From a virus, in IMG/VR virus record IMGVR_UViG_3300017528_000179, positions 1 to 63,695 of that record: DNA of 63,695 nt; one strand, 5' to 3'. The position numbers were made by a program, and so were the translations under genes. Positions 44,183 through 53,070 of the stretch are shown piece after piece. Position 1 is the first letter of the stretch; every line of letters begins with the position of its first letter. The notes under the pieces were generated by a model, which worked only from the letters and a program-made list of their open reading frames with translations, ran no database searches and was not told the origin of the DNA.

Positions 44183-46228
44183 ATGAATTTTCTAGAGCGA
44201 GCACAATACACAGCTGGGAAAAGTGTACCCGTAATCCGCCTAAGACCTAACTCCAAGGCTGCGATGGACACGGGTTGGCCTGAACTTGCTACAACGGATA
44301 TCGAGACATTAAAGCGCTGGAATGATGAATCGCCAGATTCTAATTGTGGCGCAGTTGCGCAAGCTAAGATTGGCGGATTCTTTTTCTTCGAAGTAGACTC
44401 CCCGGAAGTTATCAAGAGAATAGGTGAAGAGACAGGTCAAGAAATTCCTGAAACTTTTCGCGTTCGTAGTCGCGTCGGTCGCGGTCATTTTTATTTCAAG
44501 CAAACAGCAGCATCAATTGCGATGGGCAATCTATCGCAAAGCTACGTCAAGCACGGAGATTGGTCCGCTCGCGTAGACGGCGCTTACGTAGTTAGTTCTT
44601 TCTCCCTTCACCCCCACACTCAATTACCATATACTCCTCTGCGCGAAGAGCCTATCAATGAATGCCCCGACTGGCTTATTGCGTGGATGGTCTCGCAAAA
44701 AGTAGAAAAGAAATCAGAAACCGTTGCAGAGATTAAAAAAGATTCCTTCGGATTGATTCCCCATGGGAGCATTCACGGCTATATGCTCCATCACGCTGGT
44801 AAGTTGCGCAACCAGGGGCTCAGTGTCGAAGCTATTGAAGTTGCGCTCTTAGATTTGGTTCATAAGAATTGTGCGCCGCCAATCGATGACTCTAAAGTTA
44901 GAGCCATGGCACAGTCGGTTGGTAAGTATATCCCCGGGCAAGATGGCGCAATTCTGTTTACGCAGCCAGCACCACAAATAAACGTCCAAGAAGAAGTCGA
45001 ACTGCCAACCTTTGAGAATGAGCCTTATCCCGTATTCCCCGCCTATGTTATGGAAGGCACTTCGCTTTATGAAAATTTTGTTAAGCCCGTCTGCGATAAG
45101 AATTCAAGAATTCCTTATTTCATGTACTTACCGGCTTTAACCATTCTTCTCAATTATATCGGCCCCAAAATCAAAATTAAGCGATTTGGTGGTCTGGAGC
45201 CATTCCGAGGCAGCATCTACGAAGTTTTGATTGGCCGCAAAGGCAAGACTAACAAATCTAGCTGTATCAATGATGCGAAGAATTATTTCAACTATATTGG
45301 CTGTTTGCAGCAACACAGCCGCGATGTCAAGAATGCCGATGCGAAGACCCTCGCCTTTACTATCGGTTCGGCAGAGGGTCTGGGTATCGAAATGCAAAAG
45401 ACGAACTGCAAGAATGCCCTTTTGAGTTATGATGAACTATCACAGTTGGTTAGTAAAATTGGCATCGAATCCAGTTCGCTGGCGTCTGGTTTGCTTCAAA
45501 TGTATGAAGCCGCCCCATTCGCAAATGGCGTGAAGTCGGGTAAGGAAAGCTTCTCATTGCAGCCCGACACTTATTGCACCAGTTTAATAGCTGCGACCAC
45601 CGATAGCAAGTTTGCCGAATTGTGGTCGAAACTTGCTGGGTCCGATACGGGGCTCGATGATAGATTTATGTTTATTTTGCAACCTGAGATTCTGCCTGAG
45701 CCGAAACTGAAGACATACGTGAACACAATCGAAGGCTCTATGCGGACGAAAGTGCTAATCGATAAAGCTATCCAACAAGCAGAGTTCGCCTTCGAGGATA
45801 GCGGCCACCCAGGCCTGCTAGAACTAAATGAGATTGAAAATCGTTTCGCCATCCGCGCTGAAAAGTGGGCTGTAGGAATAGCTATTGACTTAGGGCTCGA
45901 TATAGTGGATGATGAATGCGTAGCTCGTGCCGTCGATATCGTAAAGTATGAAATGGCCGTCAAGCGCTATCTGAAGTCTTACGAAGCCACCACCCGTGAA
46001 GGCGAGATTCAAATGAGCATTCGCCGCGTTTTGGAAATGGCTCGTGGACGTATGGGTAAGCGTGATTTGGAACGCAAACTGAATGCAGGTCGCCATGGTA
46101 CAAGTTTGTGGAAGCAGGCCTATAAGGGTTTGTTGCTAGACGGTGTATTCCGCGAGGAAGGTGCAGGAACCAAGTCGGACCCTATCGTGCTGCAACTTTT
46201 GAGAAAGCGTGACCTTTTTGAGGATTAG
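44183..46228 (+). CDS. Primase-helicase: Prim-Pol and DUF3987-like (681 aa)
   Basis: Residues about 1-165 look like a bifunctional primase-polymerase: KSVPVIRLRPNSKAAMDTGW, GGFFFFEVDSPE (D-x-D-like acid pair), and VGRGHFYFK. The C-terminal two thirds (about 260-650) resemble DUF3987-type helicase/ATPase with a P-loop variant GRKGKTNKS near 350 and a Walker B-like ALLSYDELS. Such two-domain proteins start replication in phages and plasmids. It is followed directly by a small membrane gene and the polymerase operon. Confidence 0.8.
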   Translation: MNFLERAQYTAGKSVPVIRLRPNSKAAMDTGWPELATTDIETLKRWNDESPDSNCGAVAQAKIGGFFFFEVDSPEVIKRIGEETGQEIPETFRVRSRVGRGHFYFKQTAASIAMGNLSQSYVKHGDWSARVDGAYVVSSFSLHPHTQLPYTPLREEPINECPDWLIAWMVSQKVEKKSETVAEIKKDSFGLIPHGSIHGYMLHHAGKLRNQGLSVEAIEVALLDLVHKNCAPPIDDSKVRAMAQSVGKYIPGQDGAILFTQPAPQINVQEEVELPTFENEPYPVFPAYVMEGTSLYENFVKPVCDKNSRIPYFMYLPALTILLNYIGPKIKIKRFGGLEPFRGSIYEVLIGRKGKTNKSSCINDAKNYFNYIGCLQQHSRDVKNADAKTLAFTIGSAEGLGIEMQKTNCKNALLSYDELSQLVSKIGIESSSLASGLLQMYEAAPFANGVKSGKESFSLQPDTYCTSLIAATTDSKFAELWSKLAGSDTGLDDRFMFILQPEILPEPKLKTYVNTIEGSMRTKVLIDKAIQQAEFAFEDSGHPGLLELNEIENRFAIRAEKWAVGIAIDLGLDIVDDECVARAVDIVKYEMAVKRYLKSYEATTREGEIQMSIRRVLEMARGRMGKRDLERKLNAGRHGTSLWKQAYKGLLLDGVFREEGAGTKSDPIVLQLLRKRDLFED

Positions 46229-46534
46229 ATGATTTCAACTTGGCTAATTTGGAGCACAGCGTCCGTTTTGTTCAACATTGCTAACACGGTGAACAGCCGT
46301 GCGAAACAGTCTCGCAGTTGGCGCTGGAACGCTTGGAGTAGCTTCATAGTAGGCGTTCTCTTCTTAGCATCTATGACGGGTGTCGGCACCGAGATTCTAA
46401 CGGGCTCTCGTTGGGCTACTGCACTAGCCTTCTTGATTTATGGCGTAGCATCGGCTATTGGAAGTGTGGTGGGGCAAGAAATCGTTCTTCAATTTAAATT
46501 CTTTCAGCATTTAGAGGAGCGCAAAGATGGTTAG
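46229..46534 (+). CDS. Three-helix membrane protein (101 aa)
   Basis: Hydrophobic segments at about residues 3-18, 35-55 and 62-85 (WNAWSSFIVGVLFLASMTGV and WATALAFLIYGVASAIGSVVG). Starts directly after the primase stop. It might tether replication to the membrane; no family recognised. Confidence 0.62.
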   Translation: MISTWLIWSTASVLFNIANTVNSRAKQSRSWRWNAWSSFIVGVLFLASMTGVGTEILTGSRWATALAFLIYGVASAIGSVVGQEIVLQFKFFQHLEERKDG

Positions 46535-46751
46535 AGAAATTCTATCAAACGCACGCGACGTTGTAGAGCTTGCTCTTCTTTGGCGCATCTGGGTCGATGG
46601 TAGAGCTATTAGAGCAATCGAGGCCGCATCACATAATCTCTATATTCAGTATTTTGCCGAACGTAAGGAAGAGCGAAAGAAGAAATTGGAGCAGTTAGCA
46701 CAAGCTAGAGCAGCCAAGGCAGCAAAGAAGACGGAGACGCCTGCAGCATGA
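46527..46751 (+). CDS. Small basic helical protein (74 aa)
   Basis: Overlaps the membrane gene by 8 bases and the polymerase by 4. The C-terminal half is a Lys/Ala/Glu helix (EERKKKLEQLAQARAAKAAKK). Unknown role, possibly a polymerase accessory by context. Confidence 0.58.
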   Translation: MVREILSNARDVVELALLWRIWVDGRAIRAIEAASHNLYIQYFAERKEERKKKLEQLAQARAAKAAKKTETPAA

Positions 46752-49051
46752 GGATTTTGGAAGCCGACTTCGAGACTTTTGGAACCGTTGAACTACGCGG
46801 TCAGGAATCCGTGGGAATATACAATTATTGCTCCCATCCAGATACCCGTGTCTTGATGCTTGGCTACAAACTACCTGGTGACCCCAACCGCAAGCTTTGG
46901 AAGCCCGCTTTAGGTCCGATGTCTTCTGAACTACGAGCAGCCTTGCTCGACCCCGATGTATTTATCCTCGCCTATAACTCCGCCTTCGAACGATATATCT
47001 TCCAATTTAAATGTGGCATTACAATACCTGCGAGTAGGTTCATTGACCCCCAAGTCAGCAGCCGCTATCTATCGATGCCTGGAAAATTGGAAATGGACTG
47101 CAAGATTTTGGATATGCCAGCGGAGCTCGCCAAGGATGCTCGCGGCGAAGAGCTGATTGACTTGTTTTGTATGCCGCACGTTGTCAAGAAAAAGAAAGTG
47201 GAAACCACTGTTGTCTACGATTGGACGACCCACCCAAGAGAGTGGGAAGAATTCGGAAATTATTGTCTTCAAGATTTGGTCGCTGAGGCCGAGCTACTAC
47301 GCAGGCAGGAAATTCTTCAAGCCTACCCACTGCCGCCGTTCGAGCGAAAGCTTTGGGAGTTCGACCAAAAGGTCAATGATAGAGGCTGGCCCGTAGACGT
47401 TGACTTCGTCCGCAAGGCATATAAGCTAGCCGTTCGTTCGAAGCAAGAAGCATTAGACCGCCAGAATAAAATTACTGGATTGGAGAATGCCAACTCCACG
47501 GACCAATTGAAGCCGTGGCTGAAGGCTCGCGGCTACCCCTTCAATACCCTCCGTAAAGAAACAGTCGATTCAGTTCTCAAAGACCCAGACATTAAGCTTA
47601 CTCCTGAGGCTCGTGAAGTTCTTGTAGCTCGCAGGGAAGCTAGTTCCACATCCTACCAGAAACTTTCAGCCATATTACAACGTGTTAGTCCCGACGGCAG
47701 ACTTCGTGGGATGTTCGTGTTCATGGGGTCTCCTCGTTGCGGCAGGTGGGCTGGCAGTGGGGTGCAGCCACACAATTTTCCGCGTCCTGGTATCGTAGGC
47801 GAGGTTAAAGATAAAGACGGAAATGTAATTGAAAAAGGTCACGATTTCGAAGACTTGGATGTCGTCCGAGACGCTCGCAGAATGATTCTGCTAGAGGATT
47901 ACGAGGGCATTAAAAAGAAGTACAAGTCTGTTTTGCTCGTAGTAAAGTCGCTTTTGCGCACCGTGTTTGTGGCTCCCGAAGGCGAACGTTTTAATGTGGC
48001 TGATGAAAACGCTATTGAAACTCGTGTAGGAGCGTGGTTGGCTGGATGTGCTGATTTACTTAAGGTCTTTGAACCTCTCCCAGGTAAACCCAACGGTCGA
48101 GACCCATATCTAGATTTTGCCACGAAGATTTACGGCATACCCAATGAAAAGTTGGAAGCCGATTACGCCAGTAAAGACCCCGCTCGTAAGAATCCAGCCA
48201 AACGTCAACGTCAGATTGCCAAGCCTGGTGTGCTGGCCGCTATCTATCGTCAATCAGGCGGAGGTTGGGGCCGCGCTAAGAAGGGTTATAAAGACCACGG
48301 GGACGATTGTAATGCTAACGATACGTACACTGAGCAAAACGGTAAAATGAAAAAGATTGGTAAGAAGTATTGTCATTGCGAGACTATCTACGACAAAATC
48401 AAGACCGGCCTTTGGGGCTACGCCGATGGTATGGGCGTACAGATGGAGCAAGAACAGGCTGGAATGGTCGTGCGAATCTTCCGCGACGCATATAAAGAAG
48501 TACCAGAGTGCTGGTATGCTTTTGAAAATGCTGTAGCCGATGTAATGAAGGGCACGAACACCATTCGCAAGGTTGGACCGAACGGTTGTGTTGTAATCGA
48601 TAAACTTATCGTCAATGACACGCGAGAAATTTTGCGTATGCGATTACCGTCTGGCCGATATCTTCATTATTTGGATGCTCGATTGGAATCTTGTAAGATG
48701 CCGTGGCAGAAAGACGGCGAAGACGTCTATAGAGATTCACTTGTTTATGCTGGTATCAACCAAGATACCAAGCAGTGGGAAACGTGGGTGCAGACCCATG
48801 GAGGGCATGAGTTTCAAAACGCTGTCCAAGCCATAGCTCGCGATATCTTGGCTGTTAAACTTTTGGAAGCAGAAGAAAATGACATGCCGATTTGTGGACA
48901 CGTACACGATGAAGGTGTGGCTTTGGTCCCAGACGACCCGTTCAGCCCGAGCGTGAAAGATATGGTTCGAATGATGAGTACTTCCGTTTCTTGGGCCCCG
49001 GGCCTGCCGTTAGGAGCGGATGGATTCGAAGATTCAATGTACCATAAATAA
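46748..49051 (+). CDS. polA: DNA polymerase, family A (767 aa)
   Basis: An N-terminal 3'-5' exonuclease-like domain (EADFETFG near residue 4, AYNSAFERYIF near 75) is followed by a family A polymerase. Motif A is ADENAIETRVGAWLAG near residue 417, motif B RQIAKPGVLAAIYRQSGG near 488, and motif C GHVHDEG near 717. A cysteine-containing insertion (DDCNANDTYTEQ...CHCE) lies between B and C, as in other phage polymerases of this branch. It is the main replicative polymerase of the phage. Confidence 0.92.
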   Translation: MRILEADFETFGTVELRGQESVGIYNYCSHPDTRVLMLGYKLPGDPNRKLWKPALGPMSSELRAALLDPDVFILAYNSAFERYIFQFKCGITIPASRFIDPQVSSRYLSMPGKLEMDCKILDMPAELAKDARGEELIDLFCMPHVVKKKKVETTVVYDWTTHPREWEEFGNYCLQDLVAEAELLRRQEILQAYPLPPFERKLWEFDQKVNDRGWPVDVDFVRKAYKLAVRSKQEALDRQNKITGLENANSTDQLKPWLKARGYPFNTLRKETVDSVLKDPDIKLTPEAREVLVARREASSTSYQKLSAILQRVSPDGRLRGMFVFMGSPRCGRWAGSGVQPHNFPRPGIVGEVKDKDGNVIEKGHDFEDLDVVRDARRMILLEDYEGIKKKYKSVLLVVKSLLRTVFVAPEGERFNVADENAIETRVGAWLAGCADLLKVFEPLPGKPNGRDPYLDFATKIYGIPNEKLEADYASKDPARKNPAKRQRQIAKPGVLAAIYRQSGGGWGRAKKGYKDHGDDCNANDTYTEQNGKMKKIGKKYCHCETIYDKIKTGLWGYADGMGVQMEQEQAGMVVRIFRDAYKEVPECWYAFENAVADVMKGTNTIRKVGPNGCVVIDKLIVNDTREILRMRLPSGRYLHYLDARLESCKMPWQKDGEDVYRDSLVYAGINQDTKQWETWVQTHGGHEFQNAVQAIARDILAVKLLEAEENDMPICGHVHDEGVALVPDDPFSPSVKDMVRMMSTSVSWAPGLPLGADGFEDSMYHK

Positions 49052-49054
49052 TGC

Positions 49055-49107
49055 TTGACAAACATTCAGCCGTATGTTACAACCATTGAGACTAGTACTT
49101 TGGTACC
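49055..49107 (+). promoter_or_regulatory. Promoter with downstream operator
   Basis: TTGACA (49055-49060), 17 bp, TACAAC (49078-49083). AGTACTTTGGTACC (49094-49107) is the exact reverse complement of the operator at 33512-33525, but here it lies just downstream of the start point, a repressor position. ATG 49123 follows AGGAGAACGC. Confidence 0.7.
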
Positions 49108-49122
49108 AAAGCAGGAGAACGC

Positions 49123-50403
49123 ATGAACTTAAATATCGCCACAAATGAGCAATTGGACGAATACCGATTAAAGACCGCCGCGATTCTTAAAATTGACCCT
49201 TTTATGCTCGATTATATCTGGATGTCAGACCCCGAGACGGGGTTGAAGAATCGCGTTCTTTACGCCAAGCGGGGGGCAGCAGAGGTATTGCGCCAGAACT
49301 TAAGCATTAGCGTAGAGAGTTTGGTACCGTCCGTCACTCAAGATGGTTTGCTATCATTTCAAGCCACCGGCAAGGATAAGACAGGACGCCAGGAGATAGC
49401 CGTCGGTTCGGCCTACCTAGATGGTTTGAAGGGTGATAAGAAGGCCCATGCGGTAATGACGGCCCAGACACGCGCCGTCCGCAGGCTCACTTTGCAGTTC
49501 GTAGGCGGGGGCATCCTAGACGAGACTGAGGTTCAGTCCCAATCAGCCCTCCAAGCCGCTCCAGCAGCCTCGGAAGCCACCCTAGCGGGTAGTTCTACGG
49601 TCATACCGCCGCCGACAGTGGCTCCCAGCGTAGTCCCCGGCAAGGATATCACCCCGGACCCGACCGGCTTGAGTGTCGTGTGTCTTGATTGTAAGAGGCC
49701 GCTGTCTGACCACCCATTGGTCAACAGTGAACGTGTTTGCCCTAAAGCGAACATAGAACCGGCAAAAACATCGGCAATTTTGGAACATTCTGTTGCACAA
49801 AACACCCCGAATCAGGGGGATTCGTTACAAGAAATAACGGACAATCGGGAGGACTTTTCGACTCCTGAGGAGCCAACCCGTCCACGTACCAAGCGTCAAT
49901 ATCGTCGCAAAAATCAAGTTAATATTGCGTCGCCCGGGCAGGTTTCACCAGAACCACCTGTTTCACTAGTTGTTGAAAAGCCACCCGTTATTGAAACAAA
50001 GACTGAGTATCATGTTCCGCTTCCACCGCATGTTGGAAACAACGTCGTTGTTATCCCTGACCCCGCTTTGAAGGATGTGTCAATACAAGTAAGTGTTGCT
50101 GCGCCAACACAAGTTCCAACTCCTGCCGTCCCTGTCTTATCTAAAGAAAAGCAAGACGAATATCGCGCCCGCTTATCAAAATATTATAATGATATTCTGC
50201 CCCGAGGCGGCATGCAGTCCTCCGAGAACATCGGGGGCCCAACTATGAAAACGAGAAAATTCGCGGCTATCCACACAGGCGTCGCCGACACCAAGCAAAT
50301 GACTGAGCAACATTGGGAAGATTTGTTTGAGTTCTTGGATTCGCATGCAAGCAATCCCAAATTCCTCGTAGAATATATTAATCGAGCCCTTGGCGTAGCG
50401 TGA
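49123..50403 (+). CDS. Putative ssDNA-annealing / recombination protein (426 aa)
   Basis: The first 135 residues resemble phage recombination mediators of the RecT/Rad52-like group: a KRGAAEVLRQNLSISV helix, then a GDKKAHAVMTAQTRAVRRLTLQFVG motif like the A-x-T-R-A-x-R-R-A-L signature. A zinc-like C-LDCKRPL...CP segment follows near 185. The C-terminal half is a long Pro/Val-rich linker and a short helical end domain. It is coupled by GTGA to the helicase gene, which supports a recombination role. Confidence 0.65.
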   Translation: MNLNIATNEQLDEYRLKTAAILKIDPFMLDYIWMSDPETGLKNRVLYAKRGAAEVLRQNLSISVESLVPSVTQDGLLSFQATGKDKTGRQEIAVGSAYLDGLKGDKKAHAVMTAQTRAVRRLTLQFVGGGILDETEVQSQSALQAAPAASEATLAGSSTVIPPPTVAPSVVPGKDITPDPTGLSVVCLDCKRPLSDHPLVNSERVCPKANIEPAKTSAILEHSVAQNTPNQGDSLQEITDNREDFSTPEEPTRPRTKRQYRRKNQVNIASPGQVSPEPPVSLVVEKPPVIETKTEYHVPLPPHVGNNVVVIPDPALKDVSIQVSVAAPTQVPTPAVPVLSKEKQDEYRARLSKYYNDILPRGGMQSSENIGGPTMKTRKFAAIHTGVADTKQMTEQHWEDLFEFLDSHASNPKFLVEYINRALGVA

Positions 50404-52859
50404 TTCCCTACATCCCCAATCCAGAACAGCAGGCTTGCATAGACACTACTGAAGGCAACCGCGTTGTCATAAGTGGTCCGGGCAGCGGAAAGACGGCTAC
50501 TCTTCTTCGTGGATATCAGAATACTTTGATGAAAGGCGTGCATCAAAAAGACATTCTTAACTTGACTTTTACAAACGCCGCAGCTTCAGAAATGGTGTCT
50601 AGAATCGGTCTCTTAGGAGCAGAAAACGTCTTTAGGACCTTTCATTCTTATGCAATTGATTTGCTCAAGCGGGAGAGGCAGTATTTGCCATTTAAGGTTT
50701 GCGATACTATAATTCCTGTTTACGGAGAAGATTTTCAACTCTATAAAGACCTGCTCAAAACATATCCCGCTATTACGAGTTTTCGTTCTTTGAGAGACCG
50801 CATAGCTGAGTGGAAGTGTTCGTGTATTGAGCCCGAACAAGCCCTGCAGGAAGCTTATCATCAAGGTGCGGATTTTTTCTATGCTTGCGCTTTCAGAGAC
50901 TATGAACGTATTATGCGGTCGCAAGGCTGGTTGGATTTCGACGGATGTATCGTAGAAGCCGTGAAGCTACTTGAGACTAATCCAGATGTCCGAGAAAGGA
51001 ATAAGAAGAGATACTTGGCGGTCGACGAAGGACAGGACTGCGATGCTCGACAGTTCAAACTATTACAGTTAATATACGATGGCAACATAGTAATTTATGG
51101 CGACGAAAATCAGTGTCAGCCTCCTGGGACTCTAGTAACGGCTATAAGAAAATTAAAATCAGTACACGGAGATGCTGTAATAGAGCAAGTTCCTATCGAG
51201 CGTTTAAAATCGACAGATAGATTGGTTTCATGGGATAGACACATCAAGGGAATCCGCTATGGCATAGGTCGAAAATTTAAACGGGCGTCCAGGTATTTTC
51301 AAGGGGAATTGCTAACTATTCATTCAAATGGAAATAAAACAAAAGTAACTCCGAATCATTTTATCTGGACTAAGTTTAATAAAGAAAAATTGAAAACGAG
51401 AACTCATTTCGTTTATCTGATGTGGAAAAAACAATTAGGCTTTAGGGTAGGCACGAGCAGTCTGAGAACAGCTAGCGGGTCAAATCAAATCTCTCATAGA
51501 GGATATCAGGAAAAAGCAGAAAAGATGTGGATTTTGAATCTCGTGAAGTCTCGTTCAGAAGCGCACACGCTAGAGGAAATATATTCTCTTACCTATAGAA
51601 TTCCAGAAAGTTTGTTTCATCCATATGAAGGTTGTTCAAAATCCAAAGAGCAAATTAGCCGTATTTTTCAGGCCGCTGACCCCGAAGGTGGTTTTAAGCT
51701 CCTTAAAGATAGAGGACTTCTCTTTGAATCTCCTCTGGTAGCGTGGAAAAAACGTAGAAAACACTTAACCAAATTTCACGGCTATTTTAAAACAGCAGCT
51801 GCAAATCTTCTTCCTGAGATTATGGACCTTCCTACGGATGTCATTTATATAAGTGCCCTGATAGATAAAATAGAGAAAGAACCTTATGCGGGCCCAGTTT
51901 ATTCACTTGATGTAGAAAGAGACCATACTTATGTGGCGGATAATATTCCTGTAGGTAACTGCATTTTTGAATGGAGGTCTGCTCGTCCAAATAACCTAAC
52001 AAACTTCAATCAAAAATTTCCAAACTCAAAAACCCTGTATCTCGGTCAAAATTTTCGCAGCACCAAGAAAATCGTAGCTTTCCTTAAGAAGATTATACCC
52101 GTTGATAATGGGCTCGGCAGCCATATGTTTTCTAATAGGGAGGAAGGCACAGATGTTCTGTTTACCAAATTTGATGATGACTTTCAAGAGGCGTCTGTTG
52201 TATTAAGTCGAATTACAGACCCTGACAACTCGGCTGTGATTGCTAGAACCAACAGGCAGCTTCTAAACTTCCAAAAGGTTTGCCTAGGGCGTCAAATTAA
52301 ATCTAAGATTCTAGGTCGTAAAAACTTGTGGGAACAATCCGAGGTGGCGCATTTGCTCCGCGTTGCCAAGACTAGGGAAACAGACCTACGACCGGCCCAT
52401 ACAGTATTGGCTGAACTGATTCAAACTGAAAACCTGATGTTTCTATATCGCAACGCAGGTAGCCCGAACGAGAAAAGTCCAGTTGAGAATTTAAACGACA
52501 TCGTAAAAATGAGTGCCAAACGAGGAACAACCGCAGAATTCCTAACGTGGCTTCGAAAACTTACATATGGCTCAAAGGCGAACAAACGAAAGTCTGAACC
52601 AGTTCTCAATTTAATGACTGTACACGCCAGCAAAGGCCGAGAATTCAAGCACGTTTATTTGATAGGCGTCAGCCAAGGCCTTCTTCCTCACAAAGATGGG
52701 GAACTGCTAGAAGAAGCACGAATTCTATTCGTGGGAGCTAGTCGTGCTTGCGATACTTTGGAACTTTCGTTTTCAGGTCCGCGCAGTCAGTTCCTCAATG
52801 ATTTCCAAGGAGAGATAGTCGATTATGGTCAAGAGCATAGACAAGAAACCAACCGATGA
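50400..52859 (+). CDS. UvrD/PcrA-like helicase with intein (819 aa precursor)
   Basis: A superfamily 1 DNA helicase: Walker A GPGSGKTATL at residue 27, TFTNAAASEM (Ia), VDEGQDCD (II), GDENQ (III), QNFRS (IV), and LMTVHASKGREFKHVYL with a terminal VGASRA. Residues 239-520 are an intein splitting motif III between Gln and Cys. Without it the mature helicase is 537 aa. GTG 50400 overlaps the preceding stop. The intein interrupts the nucleotide-coupling motif, so activity should need splicing. Confidence 0.92.
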   Translation: MIPYIPNPEQQACIDTTEGNRVVISGPGSGKTATLLRGYQNTLMKGVHQKDILNLTFTNAAASEMVSRIGLLGAENVFRTFHSYAIDLLKRERQYLPFKVCDTIIPVYGEDFQLYKDLLKTYPAITSFRSLRDRIAEWKCSCIEPEQALQEAYHQGADFFYACAFRDYERIMRSQGWLDFDGCIVEAVKLLETNPDVRERNKKRYLAVDEGQDCDARQFKLLQLIYDGNIVIYGDENQCQPPGTLVTAIRKLKSVHGDAVIEQVPIERLKSTDRLVSWDRHIKGIRYGIGRKFKRASRYFQGELLTIHSNGNKTKVTPNHFIWTKFNKEKLKTRTHFVYLMWKKQLGFRVGTSSLRTASGSNQISHRGYQEKAEKMWILNLVKSRSEAHTLEEIYSLTYRIPESLFHPYEGCSKSKEQISRIFQAADPEGGFKLLKDRGLLFESPLVAWKKRRKHLTKFHGYFKTAAANLLPEIMDLPTDVIYISALIDKIEKEPYAGPVYSLDVERDHTYVADNIPVGNCIFEWRSARPNNLTNFNQKFPNSKTLYLGQNFRSTKKIVAFLKKIIPVDNGLGSHMFSNREEGTDVLFTKFDDDFQEASVVLSRITDPDNSAVIARTNRQLLNFQKVCLGRQIKSKILGRKNLWEQSEVAHLLRVAKTRETDLRPAHTVLAELIQTENLMFLYRNAGSPNEKSPVENLNDIVKMSAKRGTTAEFLTWLRKLTYGSKANKRKSEPVLNLMTVHASKGREFKHVYLIGVSQGLLPHKDGELLEEARILFVGASRACDTLELSFSGPRSQFLNDFQGEIVDYGQEHRQETNR
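51114..51959 (+). mobile_element. Intein in the helicase gene (282 aa)
   Basis: It begins with Cys (CQPPGTLV) and ends VGN before Cys (CIFEW). Blocks A (CQPPGTLVTA), B (TKVTPNHFIWT, with T-x-x-H), F (GPVYSLDVERDHTYVAD) and G (NIPVGN-C) are present. The penultimate residue is Gly, not His, which is tolerated in some inteins. The centre lacks LAGLIDADG and HNH motifs; it has FVYLMWKK...GFRVGTS and KMWILNLV...EAHTLEEIYSLTYRIP, a possible divergent GIY-YIG homing domain. Confidence 0.9.
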
Positions 52860-53070
52860 TAGGCGCGAAAGGAATCTAGCTATTGTCGAGCGCTATTTCA
52901 TCGGCAGCGATGATTCGGGTCACCAATATGTCGTGCCAATTTATCGCAAGATTGAATTCGATGAGTGGAATGAAATGAGTACGGAGTCAGAAGACTTTAA
53001 TCCAGATTTGTTTAATGAATACAGACTAGACGGCGGGTTGCTTACTTTTACTGACCCGAGGGTGAACTAA
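52825..53070 (+). CDS. Small hypothetical protein (81 aa)
   Basis: Overlaps the helicase end by 35 bases with GGAGAG upstream of ATG 52825. Acidic alpha-beta protein (SDDSGHQYVVPIYRKIEFDEWNE). It ends at the nuclease start (TAATGG). Confidence 0.58.
   Translation: MVKSIDKKPTDDRRERNLAIVERYFIGSDDSGHQYVVPIYRKIEFDEWNEMSTESEDFNPDLFNEYRLDGGLLTFTDPRVN

Noticed and set aside
46748-49051. An intein in the DNA polymerase
   Set aside because: The insertion between motifs B and C lacks splice-junction residues and Hint blocks. It looks like a normal lineage-specific insert.
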